Of a stretch of 64,000 nt of DNA, positions 39,263 through 51,655 are shown in pieces. The translations under genes were made by a program, and so were the position numbers. Source of the stretch: Loxodes magnus (lineage: Eukaryota > Ciliophora > Karyorelictea > Loxodida > Loxodidae); the NCBI GenBank assembly GCA_946699065.1, contig CAMPDV010000084.1, forward strand, positions 434,001 through 498,000, in the 5' to 3' direction. Positions within the stretch are counted from its first letter, which is position 1. Each line of letters opens with the position of its first letter. The notes beneath the pieces were generated by a model. The model saw only the letters and a program-made list of their open reading frames with translations. It ran no database searches and was not told the DNA's origin.

Positions 39263-42200
39263 TCATTTATTTATACTAGTAAAAGAAGAAATATTAGAAA
39301 GCAATTTATAAAAGACACATATAATCACAAATAATAGATAGCCAATCTTATTAGGAAATTTACAATATTGATTAAATTAGCAATTTCTGATAATTTAGAT
39401 TTAAAATCTGAAACATTGGATATAAGTTTATTTGTATTACCGTTAGAATAAAATAAATGAATCTTAAACTTTAAGTGATATTTTAGTTCTTTTTAATAAA
39501 TTAAATTAAATTAAATTGTAAAATATTTTGCATATTTATGAACAAAGACAATCATTTAATAGTTCTTTAGCTAATTTTATATTTAAATAAATAAAATTTA
39601 AAATAAAAAATTATTAAAAAGATTAAATTTAAATCTCAATATAATATGCTTAGGAGTTGTACACTATTTTTTAAAGTATCATTTAATAATTTATGCAGAT
39701 ATTTAATGATTTTATATTATTTAATGAAATTATTTCCTTTAATAATAAATAATTATTTAAACCTGATAATTTTCATAATCTATTAAAGTTATGAATTCTT
39801 ATAATTTAACTATGAGACTTATAAACATTAATTGAATTTTAAAATAATAGTTTTATTAAATAGCTAGAATTTCGTAAAATAGCAACAACAGAGATAATTA
39901 TACAGAGGTGACAGTAGATTAATATTTAAATAATTTCATAATCTTTTGCATTGAAGATTTTCTAATTTCTTAAGCAATATAAAATATTAAAGATTTATGC
40001 TATAAGAGATGTTGAGTTTTTTAGATTCTTTAGATAAAACTGACAAATATTTTATGAGATTATTATTTTTTAAGCTTTTTTAGCTTAGTATTTTCTATCT
40101 CTTTTTTACATTAAAATCTTAACTATTTTAATTATTTAGAAACAGATTTAGCTTTAGCATCTTTTTTACATATTACTAAATCTGAAAAATAATTGAAATA
40201 CAAAAAACATAATAGAACTTTTTTGTATTTTTAAAGCATATGCATTGAAATATTGATTCATATGAAAAAAATTATAATTAACAAAAATTAGAAAACAGAG
40301 AAGAGCTTTTTAAAATTTAATTAGTTTAATTTAAAAAAAGTGCGTATATTTCAATGCTTTATACTAAGCTAGATTAAAAAGATATATAAATTCTACTTAA
40401 AATTTGTTTACCTTCATTAGGTTTGATTTTTAGGTTTGTCTTTTTTTTCGTTTCCGTTTATTCAGTTTAGAATTTTAATTTTTAATATAAATCTCATTTC
40501 AAAAATTTATCCATCATTTGAAAGAAATTAAATAATTTGCTAAAAAGAAACTATTTCCCTTAAATTTTATTTTATTATAAGTTTTAAAAATTACCTGAAA
40601 CCAAATAATAAGCTTTACTCTATTAGTATATTCGAGATTCCTTTTTATTATGATATACTTAAACGAAAAAATTATTAATATACATTTTTCCTTTAATTTT
40701 TATTTCCAGCTTAAAGTCTCATACCTCAATAGTATAATTGTAATTTTTCAACTAGTTTTTCATTTTATTGCCTCTATTTTTTCTTTCAAAAGCTAAAAAA
40801 CATATTGCGTAGATAATTTATTACCTAGATTTATTATAGCTCTCTAATTTATACCTTTTATGCCTCTCAATTACTGATTTTTTTAATTTAGATAACACTA
40901 AATTCCTATTTCTAAAACTATCAATGAATCTTAATTTTAAAATAAAGCAAATTAATAAAATTATTGATTATATAAAAAATAGAAGCTATTAAATTGGTTT
41001 CTCAATATAGAATATAAAATTTAGATAAAAAACTAACAATAAAGATTTAAAAAATCAAAGCACATTTAAATAAAATTAAAAGACCAGTCAAACATCTTAA
41101 AGGTAATTAAAGAATATTATTTTTATTTATAAAATAGCTTTAACACATGATCTAGAACTTATTTCAATAATAAATATTTTCTTTATGGGTATTTTAAGCT
41201 TAGTAAATAAAATTTAAATTTTATTTAAATCTATAGGTTAAGGTTGCTTATAATAGTGCTTAATAAGAAAAAATTAAGTATATTAAAAAATAATATAGAC
41301 TTAACTATTTACTTTTATTTCTTATGAATTAAATTATAAAATAATCTAGAAAACTACTAAACAATCTAATAATCAGAGCTTTATATTTAGGTTGTTATTT
41401 TAAAATGAAGCTAGCTATTAAAAAATAAGATAAAAAGGATATATGATATAGTAATATTGATAAGATACTATTTTATTATTTTGTTATTTTTGAAAAAAAC
41501 AAATCATAATTAATTCTATTTTTAATTTTGCTATTATTTTAAAGATTATGATTAATTATTTATTATATCTAATAATTTTCTTAAGCAACTTTTAAGATTT
41601 CTGTTTATATAAATTTAATGCTATTAGTGATAAATTATCCTTTTTTAATGAAGACATATGGCTATTTCTTAATTTCTTATTATTTTTTTATTTTTTGTTG
41701 TATAGTTTATACCTTAACTTTTTGAGGTGTGACTTAAGATTGGAAATATATTGCTTTATAAGTTTTCAAGAACCGCAATTTTTATGATGTTCTGTGATTA
41801 TGAAAAGTAAAAAGATGAAAATTAAGATTTATTAGTTATGATTATTTAGTTTTTCATTGATTCTCATGTTTTTTATAGTTTGTATATCAAAAGTTCCATA
41901 AAGAGATCACACATTTCATTCTAAAAATTGAGAATAATTATTGTTTTTTCTTTATATCAACTTCTATTTATGAATATCGTAAATTATAACTAAATCAATG
42001 AGGGAAAAAATAATTATAAAGCTAGAACTGAATTGCAAACTTTAATCTTAAAGGAATAAAATGACTTAGCAATTTATTATAAAACTTAATCAACCATAAA
42101 AGCAAGTCATAATAAAGCTGTGAAGATAGCAATAGCTGATGTTAATTACTAAATTAGCTTTAATTATATAAAACTAATTAATAATAGATTTAAGGAAAAT

Positions 42201-42570
42201 GTATTTAGTTTCTATTAGCATGGTCTCTCTTTTATTAAATCCTTTTTATATAAAAATATCTTAGATTTATTAAATTTCGCAAGTTTTTAAATTATTTATT
42301 TATATATGACCATGTTTAAACAATAATTTATAATCGTTTTCTGAAGTCTAAATTTACCTTCTTTTCAGCTTTGCATACTACATCCATTTTTCAATCTGGC
42401 TTTATGATAGATTTAAGAGGAGTTTTTAACGAATTTTTCTATTTAAATCATCTTATTTCGTATTTTCATCCTATTTTAAATAATGGAAGTCATCTATCTT
42501 AAAAAGAATTTGATAAGTGTGAAGAAGTTTTAATAAAACTGTCTTGAGATTGGACTAAGATAATATAAGC
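39263..42570. other. A+T-rich stretch, nothing recognised
   Basis: More than 3 kb of A+T-rich sequence. I see no domain-like translation, structured RNA or element end that I would defend. Confidence 0.5.
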
Positions 42571-42689
42571 TTAAAGGAGGATCTAACTCTGAAAATAAGA
42601 ATGAATTAAATTAAAATCAAAAACAAATTAAGTCCTAATCTTAAGTAGAGGCTTTATAAGGAGATTATCCTGGTATGCAAACTGGGATG

Positions 42690-42755
42690 TAACAGGAATG
42701 TAGCCAGGAATGTAGCCAGGAATGTAACCAGGAATGTAGCCAGGAATGTAACCAG
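42690..42755 (+). repeat. 12-bp coding minisatellite (Gly-Met-Gln-Pro)
   Basis: Five copies of GGAATGTAGCCA or GGAATGTAACCA, encoding GMQP with UAR as Gln. The same unit is more expanded in paralogue 3. One C is missing just upstream (GGGATGTAACAGG), shifting the frame. Confidence 0.85.
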
Positions 42756-43429
42756 GAGTATTTTAATTACAATAACCTTAAATGGCTACTTCAAACATTC
42801 CTATAGAAGCATTTGGTAAATTGCCTTTTTTATAAAATTATGATTCAACAAATGTCGATCCTTCAAAATAAAAAAAATTTAAGGTAAAATTTCCAATTAA
42901 TAGATTATCCTATTAAATCTCAATGGGTTAGGATTACTATAATGGAAATAATTTATTCTAAGTTTAGTATGAACTGCAGGCTACATAATAATAAAAGTCT
43001 ATATAATGAATTGTTTCTGGAACTAATGGCTAAATTATTATGTAAGCTAGAATAGATGATCAATCTTCGTTTAAAACTCTTACTATTGTAGCAGAAAACA
43101 CTTAAATAGGCTTCGTAAAATTGTTTCCACTGTAATTTTACGAATCAGAATAAAGTCCGCAGCCAAAATATAGAGTCCAGTAGATAGATGACTATTAAGT
43201 AAGAGAATGCTGTAAACCATTTCGTCTTTACAAAAACGGAAATAGCTTTATTGATGATGCCAATAGAGTTGTAGGAAACTTTATAACTAGGTACGATATT
43301 ACGAAACAAAATAGCTTAATTTCCATAATAATGGAAATGAACGTCAATGACTCAAGTTTATTCTATTTCATGATGGCAAGTTTGCTACATAAGAATTTTA
43401 CAGCAATGCTTTTCGTTCAATTTAGCTGA
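42698..43429 (+). CDS. Scramblase-like paralogue 2
   Basis: Frame from ATG 42,698 inside the repeat to TGA 43,427-43,429, about 243 residues: GMQP repeats, QMATSNIPIE, an IGFVKLFPLQFYES-like segment, QPKYRVQ, CCKPF, RVVGNF and a final hydrophobic helix (SSLFYFMMASLLHKNF). The order matches phospholipid scramblases, which move lipids between leaflets in response to calcium. The sequence upstream (42,571-42,690) matches the N-terminus of paralogue 3 but is one base out of frame because of a missing C at about 42,694, so an internal ATG must be used or the gene is damaged. It is more diverged from copies 1 and 3 than these are from each other, and the Cys run is reduced. Confidence 0.65.
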
Positions 43430-44639
43430 AATACCTAACATTTTATTAAGAGATTAAAATTAACTTTATAAAATTTAAAATTCATTTTCCATTAATATGG
43501 TTAAACTAAGCATTTTATATATATAAAGACTATTGACTTTAATACGTTTTCATATTTAAGTATTTGAGGCTTACCAATCTATAAAGGGTCTTTCATATAT
43601 ACTTTTTTCTTAATTTGATGATTAAATAACTACTTCATTTGTGCAATTTTGCTCTAATAACTAATTAATTTCTTATCTCAACTTGAAAATTAAGATTTGA
43701 TAAAGAACTAAAAAGTGCTAATTCGTGATAAAGTAGTTAAGAATTTAGATAGCATTTATACTCGTTATGATTTAGTGAAATTATACAAAAAAGGTTTAAA
43801 AAGGCATAATTAATAACTATAACTTCCTTCTAAAAAATTAAGTAAAATTTGATTATAATATCAAAAGGGATATTTATACATATTAAATTTAATTAATATA
43901 ATTTCAGTACTTTATTTATCTGATGATAAGGCAGATTTAAAAAGTCAGCTAGACATAAATAAATCTTTAAAATTTGTCTATTAAAATGCTTATATCGCTA
44001 TCTAGAAATTATTTACAAAATTAATCTCTTCTTTTATGAATGAAAAAGCAAGCAATTTATCAATTAAGCATTTAGATAAAATAAATTTAATTTAAATAAA
44101 ATCTTCTAAAAATGATATGATACTTTCATTTTAGTCTTAAACAGATCTTATATCTATATAATTTTTCATTTTATAAATAAAGGTAAGCTGACTTCTAAAA
44201 CTTTAAAATTTAAGAAAGAAGCCCAAGCGTGTTTAATTATATCTTAATATGCTCGAAGCACTAAGGGTTTTTTTTAAAAAATCTAAAATAAGATTTAACT
44301 ATAATGTACTAAAGATACTATAATTAAATCAAGTGCAATGACAGCTGCATACCTTAATTTTACATACTTTGATATTGATATCCTAATTGAGTTTTTTCAA
44401 AATCAATATTAAGAAAATTAATAATTTGACAATCAATCTCATTTAAAGGATTAGGACTTTTATTTTGACTTTTGTAATACAATAAAAAGTTATTACTATT
44501 AAAAACACTTTAAGGTTGAATGAGTGAAATCAGACGTTTACAGCCATTCTTTAAAAACGCTATCATCAAAATATTCAATATCTTAATGGCGAAAGGAAAA
44601 ATTATTTGCTAGCCTTTGAATAATACTTAAATTATAAAA
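43430..44639. other. A+T-rich stretch, nothing recognised
   Basis: Spacer between paralogue 2 and an ORF1 copy; nothing defensible. Confidence 0.5.
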
Positions 44640-45530
44640 AATTGTCAGGATTCAGATCAGGATTTTTTGCGACTCCAAAAAACAGGAGATAACGACGTCT
44701 TAGAGAGATTAGAACCTGGAAAAGAGCACCAAAAAGATCGCTTATCAAATTGGAATTTCCATCTCTGAAGAGAAGCCTAGAAAATAGGCTAAAATATAAT
44801 GCACGAGGAAACTTCTTAATTCACCACCAAGCAGTAAATAAGTTATGATTAATTAATTATAGTGGTGTTGTACCTTTAGGAAGAAGTCAAAAAGTTGAAG
44901 AAAGATAACAAAAAATTAATAGAAAAACTTGAAATTGCAGAAGAAAAAAATCTAAATTCAAAATCTAAGAAAATATTTAACAAATTCAGAACATTTAATC
45001 AAAAATTAGCAATAGAAGAAGTAAAAATTGGACAAAAAACATAAGAAAGTCAGCAAAATTTGCCGCGCTAAATGGAACTAAGAGATCAAGGAAATGAGTC
45101 AATGAAAAACGAAGGAGAGAAAACTCAAGATTTATATATAAACAAGAAAAAAAGATGTTATTACTGTGACTCTTAATACATCTGTGGAAAAGATGCGAGA
45201 AATTTAACAATTTAAAATAAGAATATTGAAACTACTAGAAGTTGGATAAAAAAAGAAGCAACATAAGATATAACTAAAAAGAGTAAAATAATATTGTAGC
45301 AAATTCTGAAAAATTTACGAGAAGAGATGCCAAGCATTATATAGACGAAAGAATAATTTAAGAACCTTTTCATAGCAATGAGAAGAGAGGTAGAGATTTA
45401 AAAATTCTTTTTAAATAACCTCTGGAGAAATATAGAGCTGTAGGGAAAGATGCTTAAATACCTCCAAGTATGCCGAACATTTAATTTTGGATTGCTCCAT
45501 AGCTTAAATTATCATATTTATAAATTCCCT
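44640..45530 (+). mobile_element. LINE ORF1 copy with coiled coil and Cys cluster
   Basis: Begins with SGFFATPKNRR, matching the GFLPPPQNRR start of the 63.7-kb ORF1. A long coiled coil follows from about 44,880 (EEVKKLKKDNKKLIEKLEIAE), then KKKRCYYCDSQYICGKDARN near 45,150-45,200, where other copies have a zinc knuckle, then a helical tail (ILQQILKNLREEMPSI). From about 44,880 to 45,480 it reads in one frame with UAR as Gln; the N-terminal part is in other frames. Neither a 3' hairpin nor ORF2 follows, so this is an ORF1-only fragment. Confidence 0.7.
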
Positions 45531-46333
45531 AATAAAAGACACTTTAGTTAAATTACAAGAAATGAAGCATTTCAATCAAATTTAGTTAAAAGTAATTTAA
45601 TTCAGAATGAAAATGAGAAATAATGGAATAGATATATTTCTATTTGCAAATTAAGAAGAAAATTTTTAAAGGAAAATTAAACAAAGTTACTGTTGTAGGT
45701 TTCTCAAACAATTTTAATTCTATATGGAAATATGGTGACAACATTTTAAATCTAAAAATTAAATAATTTGGCCTATTTATTTAAATATTGAATTTTTCCA
45801 TATTTATAAAGATATCTGCCAGCTCTACATATTCTAAAATGAGTTTAGCTACACAAATAAATAAATTTTACTCTTCAGTCGTTTTTTATTTACTATCTAA
45901 AGAGGTTTCATATTGATAGTTTTTATAAATGCCTCAACTTAGGAAGTTATCCACTTAACTAGTTATAAATGTTCTAGTCTACCTAAATAGTAAAACAAAT
46001 GTTCAGTATAAAAGTAAAAAACCCTCTGAAGATTCAAAATTATATTTGGATAATAATAACCTCACTAATATAAAATCTCCCAATATTATCAGACAAATAT
46101 TTCTATTCGATAGATTTTGATAAACTAGAAATGTTATATGCTTAAGAAAAGTCTATTTAATTTTTATTAATAGACTCATGGATATAAATTAATTCTTTTT
46201 TGAAGAAAGATAAGTGATTATATAAGTGATAAGTACAAATAATGATAGTAGCATCATTTAGATTATGCTATAACTAATTTCACAAAAACTCAAAAGCTTA
46301 CTTTGTTAAAATATTTTCACTTTATAAATAAAT

Positions 46334-46718
46334 AAATAAAAATGATTATAGAGCGCGTAGCACCTCATTGGCGCGCAACTCTTTCAATATTTATATTTAA
46401 TATTATGAAAATGTTCTCATGTTTCTTGTTAAAATTCTAGAAGTACGATGAGTCATATCAGCTTCTCCAAATGGGGAATCTTCTTATTAAAATTTATTCT
46501 TAAATTTTGAGTCAAATGCTTCTGCCTTCTTGAATAAGTTCCAAATAAGAATTAGTTATTAAGTCGGTAATTAGAAGGTCCGTCAGTCAAACTTTCATAC
46601 TGCTAGAGAGAACCCTCAGGGTAAGTTAGGTATCAACAGAGCTTATCCACTCTTCCCCGTGGTGGCATACACTACACCAGATTATCTACTAGTTTGGCTG
46701 ACGCGTCCGACATCCATT
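46334..46718 (-). mobile_element. SINE-like element B, copy 2, inside the pseudogene
   Basis: On the minus strand the unit starts AAAATGGATGTCGGACGCG, contains an A-box-like CAGCCAAACTAGTAG, the ATGCCACCAC block and GGTTCTCTCTA shared with the 35.6-kb copy, and ends with the shared hairpin plus (TTTA)n-like tail. Comparison with the intact REJ-GPS gene, which reads TTTTCATATTATAATAATAA at the same place, shows that everything between TTTTCA and ATATAATAATAATCC is insertion. Confidence 0.75.
46351..46381 (-). repeat. Retroelement 3' hairpin (tail copy 4)
   Basis: Minus strand: GAGT, T, GCG, CGCC, loop AATGA, GGTG, CTA, CGC, GCTC. Followed by TATAATCATTTTTATTTATT. Confidence 0.85.
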
Positions 46719-48002
46719 TTATATAATATAATAATAATCCTTTCAATTTAAATGATATAACTGACCAAACTTATGTAGATTCTGCTATATATCAAACATG
46801 CTTAAAAGATAAAAGTGGATTAGTTATATAAAATATCACTCCTTAATAGGTATTAATTAAAGTGGATTATTTACTTAATTTCGATTTATTAAATAACACT
46901 GATCTTTTGTTTTGCTAGATGTGGGATCAAAATCAGATGCTATGAGATAACGATACGAAATGTAACATAGAGGCATCTGATTTGCCTAATTATAACTGAT
47001 GCAAATGTAATTCGAATGATATTATAAGAATTAATAAGCTATTATGTGAGATTAAAAGAACAAAACTTAAGAAGAGAAGATAGAAGAAAAAAAATTTGAA
47101 TAGAGAATAAATTTAAGAAGAAGACTAGATATAAGATCCTTTGATAGTCTTCTTACTGGTACTCTTTTGCTAAAGTAAAATCTTTATCGCAAATAATGAA
47201 AGAATCAAATCCAATTAATTTCTAGCTATAGCATTAGATATTAATTCTGAAGAGTTTAACTCAGACGCAACAAGTCCAAGCAATGAGTAAAATAACGAAT
47301 TTATCAGTAATGGCTAAGTTCGGCTACAAATAAATAACAATATCTCTTTCTAAGTTAAAAAAGCTCCTAATTAAACTCTGAGAACAACTGACAGGGATAA
47401 TGTAGAAACTGATATATAGATCAAGAGACAAGCTAACGTTCAAAATATTAATTTCCTAAAAGATAATAAAATAGCTTAGATGATTGAAGATGCTTTTAGT
47501 CCTCCATCTCAGAGAAAATCGATCCTATGTAATTAAATTTTACCGATCCTGAAAAAATAATTTAATGGATGCGAAAACCTAAAAACCTTTTTAAAGGTAA
47601 AATCAGATGGAAATACTGCATCCAAGGCTCAAACAGTTCGTTACTTAAAATTTACTCAAATTTTCAGTTAAGATATTTAGTCAAAAGTGAGAATATTTTA
47701 AAATAATCTGCAAGTAAAATCAATTTAACTTAAGAGCATATGAAGAGAAGAATATAGCATATAAGGAAGTTGAAAGTTTAAAATAAGAGTTTCTTAACTC
47801 TTGCTAAATATTTTATTTTAGTTAATGTTGGTATACTAACAATAAAGCTATATACTGAATATTGCTATATTTCTACAGTTAATAAATCTACATTTATAGA
47901 TATTCTATAAATTAATTTATGATAAATCGGACTTATAAAAAACTAGTAAAATAGTATATAATTAAAAACTTCTAAATAACTATGTATTAAATAAAATAAA
48001 AA

Positions 48003-48900
48003 ATGGAAGGATTCAAAAGAGGTTTCTACACCACCTCCAAAAAGTTGGAGAGGAAACCTGAATCCAATCTTGGATAGTCTTCTTACCCTTACCCTTAACC
48101 CTAACCTTTTTCTTAATTCTAACAACCTGAAGAGGAATAGAAACAAGCTCAGAAGACAACACATGAGATAACTCCAACCTCAGAAGAGAAGCCTAGAAAG
48201 CAGATGAAATCTGCTCTGCACCAGGAGGTCGCAAAGTTCAATCCTTCTGGCCAGATGAGCATGGAACAACTCATCAAAGTGGTACTAAACCTCTAGGAAG
48301 AGGTTAGGAAAATGAGAAAGGACAATGAGAAACTGATGGAAAAACTCAACCTAGCGGAAGTAATTGAATCCAGACTTATGTCCTAAGAAAGAGAACTAAG
48401 CGCTTTTTGAAACATATCTTAAGACCAGAGTAGCTAATCCTAAAATTAGCTTCAGAAACAATCTGATACGAGTATTAGAATGGAAATACTAGAAAAAAAA
48501 TTAGATGAACAAAGAGGAGATCCAATGATGATTGAAGAGGCCAATAGGAAGACTAAGGTTAAACTCCAAAAAGTACTACTGCAATTCTACAGAACACTTA
48601 TGAAGACACTGCAAGGAATTCCAAAATTTCAAGACATAGTACTGGAATAAATAAAGAACCATACAAGCACAGTAGAGGAAGAAAAAACAAATGTAGTAGA
48701 GACAAATAAGAGAAAGATTATACTTAAATGAATAAGGATACATTTACAAGAGAAAATTTAAATAGAAATAAGGCTAGATCCGGAAATGACAAGAGTAATG
48801 GGAGAAGAGAGGAATAGAGACATCTAAAACTTTATTTTTAATACTGGAGCAATCTGGTGTCCAGCATGAAGAGGTAAAAATCCTCGAAATTTGCTAAACT
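48003..48900 (+). mobile_element. LINE ORF1, longest single-frame copy
   Basis: From ATG 48,003: MEGFKRGFYTTSKK, a Gln/Pro-rich segment (about residues 25-45), EKPRKQMKSALHQEV, then a strong coiled coil (VRKMRKDNEKLMEKLNLAE, about residues 95-140). The distal part in this frame lacks the zinc knuckle; it reappears in another frame as YYCNSTEHLWRHC near 48,570-48,610, so a small indel separates the two. Comparison with 32.7 kb shows one extra A near codon 15. ORF1 products of non-LTR elements bind the element RNA. No TATA or promoter motif is identified. Confidence 0.7.
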
Positions 48901-51655
48901 TAATTATCCTATTATTATTATTATAAATTTGTATTAAAGATATATATCATTCTTTTATAGTTTTAAGCGAAGTATTATCAAAGTTTATTGACATAATAAA
49001 ATATTAAGTATAAAAAATGAATGAAACTGTGAAGTTTAATATATCAATTGGTAAAAATAGATTTTGAAATATTTAAGCAAAGAATAAATTTAAATGTGAG
49101 TCTAAAATCAAATGGTAATATTTACTCTGTTAATTGATAAATATATTGGATGTTCTTTTATTATAGCGTTCTTGAGCCAAAAAACGATAAATCTTAAATT
49201 TATTTTAAATATTTTTATTTCAAGTCTTTTATATCAATCTCAATAGAAATATATGTAATTTTTTTATTTTCTTCAGAATTATTTTTATAAAAACTCTTAG
49301 ATAACAATTTTATATTGTGTACGTGTTTTACTATCTGGATTTATTAGCATCTTCTATTTTGCAAAGTCTCATAATTTACTCTAAATTTCTATTTTAAAAA
49401 AGAAGAGTATAAAAAATGATAAGAGTGAACTCATAGCAGCTCTTCTTTATTTAAAATAAAGAAGCCGCTATTAAAAGAATTAAACATAGTCAGGTGCTTC
49501 ATAGCCTTTAAAGCATAGATTTAGAGATTCTACAATTACAACCTGTTGGCTATATTATAAAATTATTAATAAATTTATTAAAGACATATAGTAGTTTACT
49601 ATCTATCAAATTCCCTCAAAGTCCACTAAAATGCTCATTCTTTAAAAATGAAATAATAGTAGAGAATCTTAAAAAATTAGAAATATTTCTATAGATAAAT
49701 GAATCATAAAGCCATTAAGGACTTATCAGTAATATCCAAAATATACTCTAAAATATTTAATACTTTAAATGATTAGGATGTTTAGGATATTTAAGGTACT
49801 TCTTTAATAATAGATTAAATCGTAAACTAAATAAAATAGCAACTTCAGTTTAAGAATTATTAATTGCATTATAATAAAAGCAATTTTAGTGACAATAAGT
49901 AATTAGGATAATTCTTAGTAAATTAATTCTAAAAATAAGAAAATTCCATATATATATTAGGAAGTTCTATAGATAAAAATGAATAACTATGAAATTAAAT
50001 TTGACAATTTAAAAGTCAATTGAAAAATAAGATAAGAGAGACTTAGTATTTTAAAACTTAAGCACTTATTTAAATTGAAGAAATTAACTTTAAAATTTAA
50101 AATTTAACAACTGAAAATGATCATATGCAATAAAAACTATCTTAAAGTAAAGAAAAGTACAACAAAGACACTTTATAAATCTAACCACAATATAAAATAC
50201 TCTTATAATAGTGCCAAGTCTATTAATCTAAAGCTTATAAATAAATTAAGAAAATCTAGAACAAATTAAATCTTTAGGCTTGATAATAACTGAAATAAGT
50301 TTATATTTTATTCCAATAATCCATAATAAAGAGACAAATAATCTATATAAGTGACTGATCTTTCCTATACTTAAATATGAAACTTTGAGATTTAGAGTCT
50401 ACTTTCACTTAAACTTACTAGCAAAGCATTGAAGAGCAAAATTAGCTCAAGAGAAGTTAATAGACATAACGCAATCCTTTAGATTACAAGATGAAGCTAT
50501 GTTTTCTTCCAAGTAAGAAATCTACATTATTATATATAACCTGGTTTCTCAAACTGAATCCATTCAAGCTGGATTGAGTAGATTTTAATTGAAATATAAA
50601 GAATCATTTTAACATCTTAGGTAGTTGGGAGCTCTTAATTAAAATTTAAATTGGGAAAATTTCCATTTATTAAATAAAGTAGATCAGATCCACTAAAAGA
50701 TATATTACAGACACCTGTTAGTAGCAACAGGGTTAATTTTAACTATTAGAAGATGGGAATTCATATATATTTTAAGAAATTAACTTATAAAAAATTAAAC
50801 ATATTAATCAGATAAAGATATCTTCACAAAAACAAATATTCTCATGCATAAAATAAAGAAACATAAATCTAAATTCATAAAACAGTAAAATATCTCAGAT
50901 AATTGTTTCAACTTGAGATTCCTTTACTGACACAGATTTATTATTTTTGGATAAATCTTCCTAGTACAACTTCATTGATTTGAAGTATATAAAGTTGTAG
51001 GATACGAATGATCAGCCAAAAATAATTTATTAATTAAGTCGAAGGTTATGATTATTTAGTTTAAAAAAACGAAGGTATTATGGAAGCCTGAAGCAAATTT
51101 AAATTTCAACGTAATATTCTTCCTCAAATTTAGCAGCTCTATTAGTCAATTTTTTAAATAATTTTTTAAAGTTTCGCTGATTTTTACCACAAACTAAAAC
51201 TAGAGAATTCTATAAAATCTTTAGAAAGAAGATTCCTCAAATGAACTGAAAAGATTACGACAGACCCATATCTACCGTTTCTTAAATAAAGTTTTCACAA
51301 AGCTGAAGAAAATATTTTTATCATAAAATATTATAAAGTTAGCTCTAAATAACTACAAGAATTTATCTTATCTAACCTAATTACTAAACAGTTATCTGCA
51401 ATAGATACGTTGTAATTGATTAACAACTTGAAAAGGAAAGATTAACAGTCATTCAGTTAAAATTAGCATTGATTAGAGCTTTGAAAATTTACATCCAAGG
51501 ATACCTCTACATAATAATATAATTTTTTGATTAACATAAAGAATATCAAAAAAATATCTCTATGTTGAAATTAATGGATAAAAATGGAATTCTAAATTAT
51601 GAACCTGGACTGAAAGGATGTTCTTAAACAAATTAGTAAATTAAAAATTAAATAA
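48901..51655 (+). other. A+T-rich stretch, partly coding-like
   Basis: Separates ORF1 from the ORF2 remnant. A plus-strand frame from about 50,080 to 51,640 is coiled-coil-like at first (NLTTENDHMQQKLSQSKEKY), then mixed (WDSFTDTDLLFLDKSSQ), and ends near SMLKLMDKNGILNYEPG. I do not recognise it. It may be an ordinary gene, or a third part of the element. Confidence 0.3.

Larger units (their letters stand above)
45870..47885 (+). pseudogene. Inverted, truncated paralogue of the REJ-GPS gene
   Basis: Plus-strand text matches the reverse complement of 19.3-21.5 kb almost throughout: the pre-GPS region, the GPS motif (MWDQNQMLWDNDTKC ... NWCKCN), DPLIVFLLVLFCQSK, and the cytoplasmic tail to the end (AKYFILVN-like). 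Three lesions are visible. The signal peptide and REJ module are missing. A SINE-like unit (about 46,334-46,718) interrupts it just after the TENSKG-like region. Most of the membrane block (about 230 residues) between EEDQIQ and DPLIVF is deleted. The intact paralogue supplies the empty site for the insertion. It could not make the full protein. Confidence 0.85.

Noticed and set aside
48085..48115. Run of CCCTTA/CCCTAA-like units resembling an internal telomere
   Set aside because: It is imperfect, short and lies in the Gln/Pro-rich part of ORF1, where the 32.7-kb copy has a diverged equivalent.
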